Origin: Clostridia bacterium
GTDB taxonomy: Bacteria; Bacillota; Clostridia; Christensenellales; Aristaeellaceae
NCBI GenBank assembly: GCA_017429695.1
Contig: JAFROK010000054.1
Span: 1 to 64,000 of the forward strand
Direction of reading: 5' to 3'
DNA: 64,000 nucleotides
Part shown: piece after piece, positions 43,370 to 52,482 of the stretch
Numbering within the stretch: position 1 is the stretch's first letter
How the letters are laid out: each line of letters opens with the position of its first letter
Made by a program: the position numbers and the translations under genes
The notes under the pieces: model-generated
The model's database searches: none
What the model was told of the DNA's origin: nothing
What the model saw: only the letters and a program-made list of their open reading frames with translations

Positions 43370-46285
43370 ATGTTCGGAAAGCGGAACCGGAACAACGGGC
43401 CGGACGGATTCGATCAGTATGACGAATTCATGGATCAGGACGGCGCTGTTTCCGGTGGATATACGAACCCGGAAGAATATGCCGACGGATACGCCCCGGA
43501 AGCATACCAGGACGGATATGCGGATGATTACGGTCCCGATGAATATGCAGATGATTATTCCGATGAGTATGCCGGGCCCGAAGAGGATGACCGGCAGCCT
43601 GCGGATGAAGCGGTAAAGAAGGAACGGCGGAGCATTTTCCGCCCGGCAACCCGGAAACCGAATTTCATTATCAGCGTACTGGTGAATACGGCCCGCGTCC
43701 TTCTCCTGCTGGCGATGCTGGCCGGCGTTGCCGGTATCGGTGCACTGGTTGGGATTGCCAAGGGATATGTGGATACTTCACCGGAGCTGGACCTGGTTGC
43801 CCTCGACAGCCCGAACCAGACCACGGTGTTTACCGACTGCCATCGGAACGAACTGGCCAAGTATTACGGAACGGAAAACCGGGAAGTGGTTCCCTTGGCT
43901 TCCATACCGAAACGCCTGCAGAACGCCTTTATCGCCGTGGAGGACGTCCGTTTCTATTCGCATAATGGCGTGGACCTGAAACGGATCGGCGGCGCGCTGA
44001 TTGCCAACCTGACAACCAGCGGCACCCAGGGCGGATCGACGATTACCCAGCAGCTGATCAAAAACACCCTGCTGTCTTCCGAACAGAGCTACAAACGGAA
44101 GATCCAGGAGGCGTGGCTTGCAATCCGGCTGGAAATGAATTCCCGCTATACCAAGGATGATATCCTGGAAAGCTACCTGAACACCATTTATATGGGCGAA
44201 AGTTATTACGGGGTCAAGGTGGCGGCGATGGGTTATTTCGGCAAGGAACTGAAGGATCTGACGCTCCGTGAATGCGCCATGCTGGCCGGAATGACCAACA
44301 ATCCGTACTACTACAATCCGAGAAGGAATTTCTATTCGCGCCGGTCGGAAGAAAAGGATTATCCGTCTGTGACGAACGACCGGACGGATTATGTGCTGGA
44401 ATGCATGTATAAAAACCAGTATATTACCGCCGCGGAATACCAGGAAGCGCTGGATTACGGGCAGGCACATGTCTTGTCCCAGGAGCCGCGCGGCAGCTCC
44501 AGCGGCATGTATCCGTATCCCCACTATATTGAATATGCCGTGAAGGAAACGATCCAGATCCTGCTGGAAATCAACAACCTGCCCGATACATCGGCCAACC
44601 GCGCCAAGATGGAGGATAAACTCCGAACGGGCGGATATCATATCCAGCTGGCCATTGATCCGGATATTCAGGAAACCGTGGAAAAGACGCTGCAGAACTG
44701 GACGAAGTATCCGTCGCTGCGCGACCCCTCCGATAAAGTATTCCGGACCCGGAATTCAGACGGAACCTATACGGATATTCAGCAGCCGCAGGCAGCCTGC
44801 GCCGTGCTGGATTACCGCTCGGGCGAACTGAAGGCGATCGTAGGTTCCCGGAACGAAGTGACGGCCCGGAAAACGCTGAACCGGGCAACCGATATGAAGA
44901 TGCCGGTCGGCTCCTCCATCAAACCGCTGTCCGTATATGCGCCGGCCCTGGAACTGGGCTACAGCCCGGCTTCGGTTGTATACAATATGGCGGTTCCGAT
45001 TGCGGGATGGAAGGACAACCGGGGAAACGACAGCTGGCCCAACAACTACGGCGGCGGTGGTTATACCGGCCCCGAAACACTGCGTACGGCCATGAAAAAG
45101 AGCCATAATACGTCCGCGGCACAGACGCTGATGACCATGGTGGGCGTGGACCGCAGCGTCGATTTCCTCCACCGGATGGGCATTGATGACGGCCATATCG
45201 ATGCCACGCCATTCGGACTGAGCCTTGGCTCATCCGGTATTACCCCCCTTCAGATGACGGTGGCATACGGCGTGCTGGCAAACGGTGGAGTATACCAGGA
45301 ACCGATTTCCGTTATCGGGATTTCCGACTCGGAAGGCCGTGTGGTCTGGGACGGCCATCAGCACCAGGAGCGCAGGCGGGTATTCTCCGGCAGTACGGCT
45401 TATATGATTGTGGATATGCTGAAAACGGCTGTCTCCTCCGGCACCGGAACGTCCGCCAAAATCAAGGACCAGGTTGTCGGCGGCAAGACCGGCACCAATT
45501 CCGACCAGAAAGGCGTTTTCTTCGCCGGAATGACCGGATATTATACTTCAGCTCTGTGGATCGGGCACGACAATTACAAAGCCCTGTCCTCCAAATCCAC
45601 CGGTTCGGGCGCGGCAGCGCCGCTGTGGCAGGCCTATATGAGCAAAATCCATGACGGACTGGCCAAGAAGGAAATCCTGGACGGATCAGCCTCCGATTAT
45701 GGCCTGGTGAAGGTGGAAACCTGCGCGGTCAGTGGCCAGCTGGCTACAGACGCGTGCCGCAATGACGCGATGGGATACGGAACGGTGACAGATTACTGGG
45801 CGGAAGGCACCCAGCCGACGCAGTACTGCCAGATGCATACCACGCAGCTGATATGCCCCCAGTCCAATATGATCGCGTCTTCGTACTGCCCGTCACCCGA
45901 AATGAAGGGCGTTGTGACGATTCCATATGGTCACCCGCTGTACAACCTGATCGGAACGGAATACCAGCGGGTGCTGGAAGAATATCTGGGACTTTCCCTG
46001 ACATCCGGATCCCAGGTGTGCACCCTGCATTCAGCCGGCGGATATTCCGGCGGAGACAGCGGCAGCGGACAGGTCCTTCCGGATCAGCGTGTTGACGCGG
46101 CACGGCAGCTGATTGCCGCTGCCCAGGAAATGCTGAAGGGACTGGATCCGGCCGGAACCCAGTATCTGGCCATCGTCAATGCGGCTGCGCAGCTGCAGAG
46201 TATGATTGACAGCGGAACAGCAAGCCAGGAGGACCTGACCAATGCCATGACAGCCCTGACCCGGGCGATGGCAGGGATTTATTAA
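43370..46285 (+). CDS. Class A penicillin-binding protein (transglycosylase/transpeptidase)
   Basis: 971 residues. An acidic, Tyr/Asp-rich cytoplasmic tail (1-95) with DGYADDYGPDEYADDYSDEY-like repeats is followed by a membrane helix (about 98-130) and a GT51 glycosyltransferase (VEDVRFYSHNGVD near 187; GGSTITQQLIKN near 219). The transpeptidase follows, with active-site SSIKPL (Ser near 515), SHN (near 577) and KTGTN (near 706). After it comes a Cys-containing linker and a C-terminal helical domain (907-971, AARQLIAAAQEMLKG) resembling FIVAR-type modules. It polymerises and crosslinks peptidoglycan outside the membrane. Strong GGGAGGAG-like ribosome binding site. Confidence 0.95.
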   Translation: MFGKRNRNNGPDGFDQYDEFMDQDGAVSGGYTNPEEYADGYAPEAYQDGYADDYGPDEYADDYSDEYAGPEEDDRQPADEAVKKERRSIFRPATRKPNFIISVLVNTARVLLLLAMLAGVAGIGALVGIAKGYVDTSPELDLVALDSPNQTTVFTDCHRNELAKYYGTENREVVPLASIPKRLQNAFIAVEDVRFYSHNGVDLKRIGGALIANLTTSGTQGGSTITQQLIKNTLLSSEQSYKRKIQEAWLAIRLEMNSRYTKDDILESYLNTIYMGESYYGVKVAAMGYFGKELKDLTLRECAMLAGMTNNPYYYNPRRNFYSRRSEEKDYPSVTNDRTDYVLECMYKNQYITAAEYQEALDYGQAHVLSQEPRGSSSGMYPYPHYIEYAVKETIQILLEINNLPDTSANRAKMEDKLRTGGYHIQLAIDPDIQETVEKTLQNWTKYPSLRDPSDKVFRTRNSDGTYTDIQQPQAACAVLDYRSGELKAIVGSRNEVTARKTLNRATDMKMPVGSSIKPLSVYAPALELGYSPASVVYNMAVPIAGWKDNRGNDSWPNNYGGGGYTGPETLRTAMKKSHNTSAAQTLMTMVGVDRSVDFLHRMGIDDGHIDATPFGLSLGSSGITPLQMTVAYGVLANGGVYQEPISVIGISDSEGRVVWDGHQHQERRRVFSGSTAYMIVDMLKTAVSSGTGTSAKIKDQVVGGKTGTNSDQKGVFFAGMTGYYTSALWIGHDNYKALSSKSTGSGAAAPLWQAYMSKIHDGLAKKEILDGSASDYGLVKVETCAVSGQLATDACRNDAMGYGTVTDYWAEGTQPTQYCQMHTTQLICPQSNMIASSYCPSPEMKGVVTIPYGHPLYNLIGTEYQRVLEEYLGLSLTSGSQVCTLHSAGGYSGGDSGSGQVLPDQRVDAARQLIAAAQEMLKGLDPAGTQYLAIVNAAAQLQSMIDSGTASQEDLTNAMTALTRAMAGIY

Positions 46286-46300
46286 AGGAGCGTGTCAAAT

Positions 46301-47134
46301 TTGCTGAAGATCGGTTGCCATCTGAGCGCGTCAAAGGGATACCTGCATATGGCGAAGGAAATCACGGCCATAGGTGGAAATACCTTTCAGTTTTTTACCC
46401 GGAATCCCCGGGGCGGAAGTGCCAAACCGCTGGATGAAAAGGATGCCGCGGCATTCCGGAAGTATGCGGCGGAAAACGGGATTGAGGTGATCCTGGCCCA
46501 TGCGCCATATACGCTGAACGGCTGTTCTGCCGATCCGGCGATCCGGGATTTTGCCCGCCGCACCATGGCGGATGATCTGGAAAGGATGGAGGCGACGCCG
46601 GGCAATCTCTACAACTTCCACCCCGGATCCCATGTGGGTCAGGGCGTGGAAGCGGGAATCACCATGATTGCCGATATGCTCAACAGCATCCTGAAACCGG
46701 AGCAGACGACCATCGTGCTGCTGGAAACCATGGCTGGAAAAGGCAGTGAGGTCGGCGGCCGGTTTGAGGAACTGCGGGAAATCCTGGACCGGGTCAGCCT
46801 TAAGGATAAAATGGGCGTGTGCCTGGATACCTGCCATGTGAACGACGCGGGATATGATATTGTGAATCAGCTGGACGGCGTACTGACCGAATTTGACCGG
46901 ATCATCGGCCTGGACAGGCTGAAAGCGGTTCACATCAACGACAGCAAGAATCCGCTCGGCGCGCATAAGGACCGGCATGAAAAGATCGGGGAAGGCTTTA
47001 TCGGCACGGAGGGAATCCTGCGGGTCATGCGCCATGCGGCATTGAGGGAGCTGCCGTTTTACCTGGAAACGCCGAATGAGCTGGACGGGTATGAACGGGA
47101 AATCCATCTTCTGAAAGCCGGATTCGATCACTGA
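46301..47134 (+). CDS. nfo: Endonuclease IV (AP endonuclease)
   Basis: 277 residues, TIM barrel with three zinc ions. Motifs: [23 protein letters not shown] [24 protein letters not shown], and [20 protein letters not shown] with GFIG. It cuts at abasic sites in base excision repair. I start at the TTG at 46301, 10 bases from AAAGGAG (46284-46290). The GTG at 46292 is only 1 base from it. Position tight after the PBP gene suggests co-transcription. Confidence 0.94.
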   Translation: MLKIGCHLSASKGYLHMAKEITAIGGNTFQFFTRNPRGGSAKPLDEKDAAAFRKYAAENGIEVILAHAPYTLNGCSADPAIRDFARRTMADDLERMEATPGNLYNFHPGSHVGQGVEAGITMIADMLNSILKPEQTTIVLLETMAGKGSEVGGRFEELREILDRVSLKDKMGVCLDTCHVNDAGYDIVNQLDGVLTEFDRIIGLDRLKAVHINDSKNPLGAHKDRHEKIGEGFIGTEGILRVMRHAALRELPFYLETPNELDGYEREIHLLKAGFDH

Positions 47135-47156
47135 TAACTGACAAATGAGGACATTC

Positions 47157-48866
47157 ATGAGACGATGGTGGGTGCTGGCACTGCTGGCAGTAATCCTGCT
47201 GTGCGGCGGAACGCAGGCGGAAAGCCCGGAAATGTGGATCAGCGTTTCCGGAACTGAAGTCGTGCCCGGAAATGCCGTGATCGTCAGCATGATGATTCCG
47301 CAGGATGGCGAATGCAGCATCCGGATCCTGGACGGAGAGGACCGGATTGTTTCCACAGTGACTGAGAATCGTCCGGTGACAGAAGGATATAACGCATTTT
47401 ACTGGAACGGTACCTGGCAGGGCATCGCCTGCCCGGAAGGCCGGTGGCGGATGGTGCTGGAGGCGGCCGGAGAAACAGCGGAAACACCGGTAACAATCGG
47501 CCGTATGATTCCCTGCCTGATCGGACCGGGACTGACGGAATCGGAAGTGCAGACCGGGAAAAACGTCGCTGTGGTTTTTTCCGCGACAGAAGCGGGCCGG
47601 GTGAACGTTTCCCTCTGTCAGAACGGGACGGAAACCGCCGCGTACAGCATGAAAGCAGAAACAGGCGACGGGAAAATTGTTTTTCCGGCGACCGTGGTTC
47701 CCGGAGAATATGAAGCGGTACTGACGCTGACGCGGGAGGATGGCACCTCCTCTGTTCCGGTGAAGCTGGCGCTGACTGTGAAAGCGCCGGCAACAAAGTT
47801 TTCTGCAGTGTATACCAGTCCGCAGGCAGGCCGGGACCTGACGCTGAACGGATGGACAGTTCCCATGGATATCACGGATGAGGATGCGGTCTGGCAGGCG
47901 CTGATGGCGCCGGTGACCGTGGTGGATGACGGGAAAAGCAGCGATCAGCGGCGGCAGATGGTCATCCGGAAGGAACCTTCGCGGGACAGTGAAGGCGTCG
48001 GTGTGGTGACGATGATCAGCCAGGGGGTTCATGTGCTGGAGAAGGGGGAAGACTGGTCCCTGATTGAGTGCTACTCATCCTCCTTCAAGGACTCCGCGGT
48101 GCTGAACTGGAACGTTCTGGTGCAGGGCTATGTGCCCACCGGGGCCCTGCGGGAAGTAACGCCGGATCCGATAATTGGCATTGTGGTTGACAAGCTGACC
48201 CAGCGGCTCTACATTTTCAGGGACGGAAAGCTGTTTTCAACCCTGCTGGTATCAACCGGACGGATGAATTCCCGCCAACCGTACAACGAAACCCGGTCGG
48301 GAGAATACCTGCTGGTCAGCAGGGTCGGCGGTTTCCTGTCGGATAATTATTACTGCCCGATGGGTATCCGCTTTAATGCCGGCGATATGCTGCACGAAGT
48401 GCCGTATATCCAGCGCAACATGGATTATTCCACCACGGAGCCGATGCTGGGCTCCAAATACAGCCACGGATGCATCCGGGTTCAGCGGAAAGCCAATCCG
48501 GAAGGCGTCAACATGAAGTGGATCTGGAATAATTACCGGCGCAACACAAAGATCCTGATCTGGGAGGACTGGCAGGGTCGGCAGATCCCGATTCCGGATG
48601 ACGATACCGTTTTTTATCGCAATGCCCGGAAGAATAATTATTATCATTCCTCGAAGGACTGCAGTGACCTGGGAACGCGGAATCCGCAGGAAATCACTTA
48701 TGCAGAGCTGTCTGAAGGCGCCGGGGAGAAACTGGTGGTATGCCCGTATTGCGGACCGCTGCCGCGCAGGAACGAACTGGAAGCGGTCAATGCGGCTTAT
48801 GCGGAGGGCGGCGATCATGATCCGGACATGACGAAGGCCCGGGAAAGCTGTCCCCGGAAACAATAA
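47157..48866 (+). CDS. L,D-transpeptidase (YkuD) with Ig-like and SH3-like domains
   Basis: About 569 residues. Signal peptide (RRWWVLALLAVILLCGGTQA), two FlgD/Ig-like beta domains (YWNGTWQGIACPEGRWRMVL; EYEAVLTLTREDGTSSVPV), an SH3-like part (about 245-330), then the YkuD domain (about 337-470) with catalytic Cys in SHGCIRVQ (near 438). A C-terminal piece YHSSKDCSDLG ... VVCPYCG may bind metal. It should make 3-3 crosslinks in peptidoglycan or attach proteins. The ATG at 47157 fits GAGGA; an ATG at 47145 is less likely. Confidence 0.87.
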   Translation: MRRWWVLALLAVILLCGGTQAESPEMWISVSGTEVVPGNAVIVSMMIPQDGECSIRILDGEDRIVSTVTENRPVTEGYNAFYWNGTWQGIACPEGRWRMVLEAAGETAETPVTIGRMIPCLIGPGLTESEVQTGKNVAVVFSATEAGRVNVSLCQNGTETAAYSMKAETGDGKIVFPATVVPGEYEAVLTLTREDGTSSVPVKLALTVKAPATKFSAVYTSPQAGRDLTLNGWTVPMDITDEDAVWQALMAPVTVVDDGKSSDQRRQMVIRKEPSRDSEGVGVVTMISQGVHVLEKGEDWSLIECYSSSFKDSAVLNWNVLVQGYVPTGALREVTPDPIIGIVVDKLTQRLYIFRDGKLFSTLLVSTGRMNSRQPYNETRSGEYLLVSRVGGFLSDNYYCPMGIRFNAGDMLHEVPYIQRNMDYSTTEPMLGSKYSHGCIRVQRKANPEGVNMKWIWNNYRRNTKILIWEDWQGRQIPIPDDDTVFYRNARKNNYYHSSKDCSDLGTRNPQEITYAELSEGAGEKLVVCPYCGPLPRRNELEAVNAAYAEGGDHDPDMTKARESCPRKQ

Positions 48867-48883
48867 CAGATGGAGATGACGGT

Positions 48884-49588
48884 ATGAACCTGATTGACTG
48901 GATCATCATAGCGATTCTGGGGCTGAGCGTGCTGGTGGGCCTGTACCGGGGCTTTATTTCATCGGTGGCCAGCATGGGCGGCTGCCTGGTTTCCCTCGGC
49001 GCCAGCTATTTCCTGACGCCGAAAGTGGTGGAATACCTGACGCTCAACACCTCCCTGCAGGACACGATCGCTTCCTATACCGGCGCGACAAAGCTGGCCG
49101 GAGACATGGCGGGTACAACAGTTCCGGGCCTGACGGCGGATCAGATCGCTGAAACGGTTCAGAAAATCAACCTGCCCCCGCCCCTGGACAAACTGCTGGA
49201 GAACAACCTGGCGAACGAGGTGTACAGGTCGGTAGCAGGCATGACCCAGGACGTGGGCGAATATGTGTCCAGGACGATTGTCGACGCGGTGATGAGCATC
49301 ATTTGCTTCCTGCTTACCTTTGTGGTATTGATGATTCTGTTCCACATTATCATCAACCTGCTGAACGCGATCTTCAAATTCCCGGTGCTCAAACAGATGA
49401 ATTCCGTGACCGGCGGCATCTTCGGCCTGCTGCGCGGCGCGCTGCTGTGCTTTGTGGCTTTTGCGCTGCTGCCGCTTTTCCAGACGCTGATTCCGGACAA
49501 TGTGAACGCCCTGGTGGAAAGCAGCGTGCTCGCACCGGTTTTCAACAGCAATAATCTGATATTGTCGATTATGAAGGGACAACTGTAG
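48884..49588 (+). CDS. CvpA-family membrane protein
   Basis: 234 residues. N-terminal NLIDWIIIAILGLSVLVGLYRGFISSVASMGG pattern (split at GLYRG) and three further helices (CFLLTFVVLMILFHIIINLL; GLLRGALLCFVAFALLPLF) match CvpA/colicin V production family proteins. Despite the name, these are widespread envelope proteins with unclear function. The ribosome binding site GGAGATG precedes the ATG. It follows the L,D-transpeptidase by 17 bases. Confidence 0.82.
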   Translation: MNLIDWIIIAILGLSVLVGLYRGFISSVASMGGCLVSLGASYFLTPKVVEYLTLNTSLQDTIASYTGATKLAGDMAGTTVPGLTADQIAETVQKINLPPPLDKLLENNLANEVYRSVAGMTQDVGEYVSRTIVDAVMSIICFLLTFVVLMILFHIIINLLNAIFKFPVLKQMNSVTGGIFGLLRGALLCFVAFALLPLFQTLIPDNVNALVESSVLAPVFNSNNLILSIMKGQL

Positions 49589-49593
49589 CTTTT

Positions 49594-51219
49594 TTACCGG
49601 AGTACCACGCTGGTCTGGGAACCCAGGGTCAGTACGGTGCCGTCCAGCGATGCGCCGCCCTGGCCGGCCAGGCATTCCAGGACGGCGGAGATTTCCGTAA
49701 AGGAAAGGTCTGTTGCGTCTTTCAGGTCCACGGACAGCGTTTCGATCGTCGGGTTATGAATGACCGCTACGGTGCGGCCGTTCCATTCACTCAGGAAACC
49801 GCCGGCTTTCGAATCCGGGAAAGCCAGGGCGGTATATGTTCCCCGGGCAATTTCCGGGTTGGCCTTGCGAACCATCAGCACTTTCTTGTAGTGGTTCGTA
49901 AGGCTTCCTTTCATTTCAAGCAGATCCTTCGCGCTGTAAGGCGTCTGTTTGGCATAGGTGCTGCCAGCGGGATCCAGGACCGTATCTCCGTCGCCCCATT
50001 TCATGGCCAGGCGGCGGTTGGCGTCTGTGTTTTCCCCGCCCCGGGAACCCCGCAGGCCGATTTCCTCCCCGTAGTAAATAAATGGGGAACCGGGAGACAG
50101 CAGATACAGGTTTGCTGCCATCTGCATCCGGCCGTTGCTCATGGACAGGTAGCCGGCGGCCCGGTCCGTGTCATGGTTGGCGATGAAAGGAATGTTCATG
50201 GCTTCGGGATTGATGGCTTTCAGCTCATCCAGATAGCGCTGGGTTTCCCGGGCAAAGCGGCCGGCATCGCCGCCCTTTGCCGTGGCGGCAATGAGCCCTT
50301 CCGTCTGGCTGGTGGCAAAGCGGAAGCAGTTCATGCAGACCGCGTAGCGGTTGGTGATGCCGTCCCCGTCCCAGACTTCCGCAACGGTATATACATCGGG
50401 ATTGATTTTTTTCAGCTCTTCTATATACCAGGTCCAGAATGCCACATTTTTGTCATGCTCTCCCAGGTAGAGGTATTTTGCAGCGTCAAACCGGAATCCG
50501 TCCACGCCCATCTCCAGGTAGTACCGGGCGATATCGAGCGCGGTTTCGCGGACCTTTTCATTGTCAAAATTCAGCTCCGGCATGGAGGAGGAAAAGTTGG
50601 TTTCCACCTTGATCCCGGCCTGTTGCACCTTGTCAAAGTGCCGGCCGGAAGGCGAGGCTTCGTCTCCGTCCAGCCAGGTATAGAAATCGTAATAATCGTT
50701 AGCCGGGTTATGCATGATGTGAGCGTTCACAAAGTTTTTATACCAGCGGTTCTGGCTGCCGGTGTGGTTCAGCGGCAGGTCCAGGATCAGTTTTACATCC
50801 CGATCATGGCACAGGGCGATGAGCTCCTTCAGGTCATCCATTGTGCCGAAGGCTGGATCGATTTTGTAGTAGTCCGTGACATCGTATTTATGGTATGTTG
50901 GTGAGGCAAACACGGGCGTTAGCCAGATTCCTTCGATACCGAGGCTTTTTCCGGACTGAGGGTCCCCGTCGTTCAGGTAATCCATTCGGTTGATGATTCC
51001 ACGCAGGTCGCCGGTGCCGTCTCCGTCGGAATCGGAGAAGGAGCCGACAAAAATCTCATAAAACACCCGATGCTGATCCTGTACATCCCATCCATCCTGA
51101 AAAATCACGCCGTCCACCTGAATCTCCTCTTTCGTCAGCGAACCTTCCGCAGCTGAAAATGCCGGAAGAATGCCGGAAAACAAAAGGGTGACTGCCATCC
51201 ACAGGCAAAAACGCTTCAT
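49594..51219 (-). CDS. Secreted alpha-amylase (GH13)
   Basis: 541 residues with a signal peptide (KRFCLWMAVTLLFSGILPAFSAAEG). GH13 motifs: I DLPLNHTG, II GFRFDAAKYL (nucleophile Asp), III VAEVWDGD (acid/base Glu), IV FIANHDTD (transition-state Asp). C-terminal beta domain follows (SLTNHYKKVLMVRKANPEI). No carbohydrate-binding module or lipobox is visible, so it is probably released. It would cut starch into maltodextrins for the importer nearby. The promoter overlaps that of the divergent operon. Confidence 0.94.
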   Translation of the reverse strand: MKRFCLWMAVTLLFSGILPAFSAAEGSLTKEEIQVDGVIFQDGWDVQDQHRVFYEIFVGSFSDSDGDGTGDLRGIINRMDYLNDGDPQSGKSLGIEGIWLTPVFASPTYHKYDVTDYYKIDPAFGTMDDLKELIALCHDRDVKLILDLPLNHTGSQNRWYKNFVNAHIMHNPANDYYDFYTWLDGDEASPSGRHFDKVQQAGIKVETNFSSSMPELNFDNEKVRETALDIARYYLEMGVDGFRFDAAKYLYLGEHDKNVAFWTWYIEELKKINPDVYTVAEVWDGDGITNRYAVCMNCFRFATSQTEGLIAATAKGGDAGRFARETQRYLDELKAINPEAMNIPFIANHDTDRAAGYLSMSNGRMQMAANLYLLSPGSPFIYYGEEIGLRGSRGGENTDANRRLAMKWGDGDTVLDPAGSTYAKQTPYSAKDLLEMKGSLTNHYKKVLMVRKANPEIARGTYTALAFPDSKAGGFLSEWNGRTVAVIHNPTIETLSVDLKDATDLSFTEISAVLECLAGQGGASLDGTVLTLGSQTSVVLR

Positions 51220-51276
51220 GTCGATTCCCTTCTTTCATTTGGGCCCTGGCCGGTATCCTGTTTCAATCTGTATGTT

Positions 51277-51305
51277 ATCATGACGCAATCTTTATTTCTT
51301 GTCAA
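51277..51305 (-). promoter_or_regulatory. Promoter of the amylase gene
   Basis: On the minus strand TTGACA (51300-51305) and CATGAT (51277-51282), spacer 17. Its -35 box overlaps that of the divergent promoter. Confidence 0.65.
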
Positions 51306-51327
51306 GAGCCTGCAAACATGGTATATT
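51299..51327 (+). promoter_or_regulatory. Promoter of the membrane protein-galactanase operon
   Basis: TTGTCA (51299-51304) and TATATT (51322-51327), spacer 17, overlapping the amylase promoter -35 on the other strand. Confidence 0.6.
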
Positions 51328-51357
51328 GCAGAAAAAGCAACGATATGAGGCATCCGC

Positions 51358-52470
51358 ATGGAATCATTGATCAGCAGGCAGGAACTGGCAAAACTGCAGA
51401 ACCGTTCCCGTGTCAGTACCTGGGTTTTCCGAGGGCTGGCCGCGGGAATGCTGGTGCTGTATATCGTTCTGTGCCTGATCATCCGAACGCTGAACGCCCG
51501 GACTGTCACATGGGCCATGATCATCTCAATGACGCTGCTGGGCTGGTTCGGAATTGTTTACTATACGATGCGGGTAAAGCCGGCACGGGCGAAAGCGGAA
51601 CATCTGGCAATGCTTTTTTCCGGCGAAACAGAAGAATTTGAAGGCATCCTGCATCTGTCCGGCCGGCCGGTTCAGGTGCCGAAGAGCATCCGCGTCCTGC
51701 GGGTGACGCTGGAAGGAGACGAAAAGCCGAATCCGGCGGAAGAACCGGACCGGAAGCGGCTGAACCTGGACGAAACCCTGGTATGCCGGATGCCGGCGGA
51801 GGGCAGCCGGGTCCGGGTGCAGGCGGTGAACGACTATATTACCGGGCTGAAAGTGCTGGAGGAAAGCGAACCTGCAGCTTCAGGAGCAGGAAAGCGCGGG
51901 TATTCCCGGATCCGGCGGGGTATGCAGCGTGTATTCTCCCTGGTCCCTGCCCTGATCCTGTGGACAATGGCCGTCGTGATCATCGGCGGATTCATATTCA
52001 ACCGGATTACGGATACGGATGCGGGACACAAAATCGTCATTTATGCGGACTGTGATATCCACGACAACGCAGAACTGGCCGACCGGCTGGAAAAGCAGCT
52101 GTCCGATCCCGTCCGGATGGTCAAAGTCCGGCCGTTTACTTACGATATGTTCGGATCGGATGAAATTCAGCGCGGGGATCTTTATATTGTTTCCGCTGCC
52201 AAGGCGGAAGGGCTCCGTTCGTTCTTTGTCCCGTTGCCGGAAGATATGCGGGATGAGGAGAACCTGCTGATGCTGGACGGCGTGCCTTACGGTGTCCGGG
52301 TTTACAGCCGGGAAACGCGGAACTATGCCGTTACGGAGTATTTTGATTATGATCCCGGGGAATCATATTACCTGGTTTTCTCCGCTGCCTCCCTGCATTT
52401 TTCGGGAAACGACGGGGCAACGGACAATCGGGCGAGGGAAGCTGCAGACGCACTGCTCTTAATACCATAA
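51358..52470 (+). CDS. Unknown membrane protein with extracytoplasmic alpha/beta domain
   Basis: 370 residues. Two N-terminal helices (VFRGLAAGMLVLYIVLCLII; TWAMIISMTLLGWFGIVYY), a cytoplasmic part of about 120 residues (GILHLSGRPVQVPKSIRVLRV), a third helix (LVPALILWTMAVVIIGGFIF, about 195-215), then an outside domain of 150 residues (IVIYADCDIHDNAELADRL, GDLYIVSAAKAEGL, YFDYDPGESYYLVFS). The last domain looks like half of a periplasmic binding fold, which is inference. The galactanase gene follows 12 bases later, so the two are surely co-transcribed. Function unknown. Confidence 0.65.
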   Translation: MESLISRQELAKLQNRSRVSTWVFRGLAAGMLVLYIVLCLIIRTLNARTVTWAMIISMTLLGWFGIVYYTMRVKPARAKAEHLAMLFSGETEEFEGILHLSGRPVQVPKSIRVLRVTLEGDEKPNPAEEPDRKRLNLDETLVCRMPAEGSRVRVQAVNDYITGLKVLEESEPAASGAGKRGYSRIRRGMQRVFSLVPALILWTMAVVIIGGFIFNRITDTDAGHKIVIYADCDIHDNAELADRLEKQLSDPVRMVKVRPFTYDMFGSDEIQRGDLYIVSAAKAEGLRSFFVPLPEDMRDEENLLMLDGVPYGVRVYSRETRNYAVTEYFDYDPGESYYLVFSAASLHFSGNDGATDNRAREAADALLLIP

Positions 52471-52482
52471 GGAGGTTTTTCT

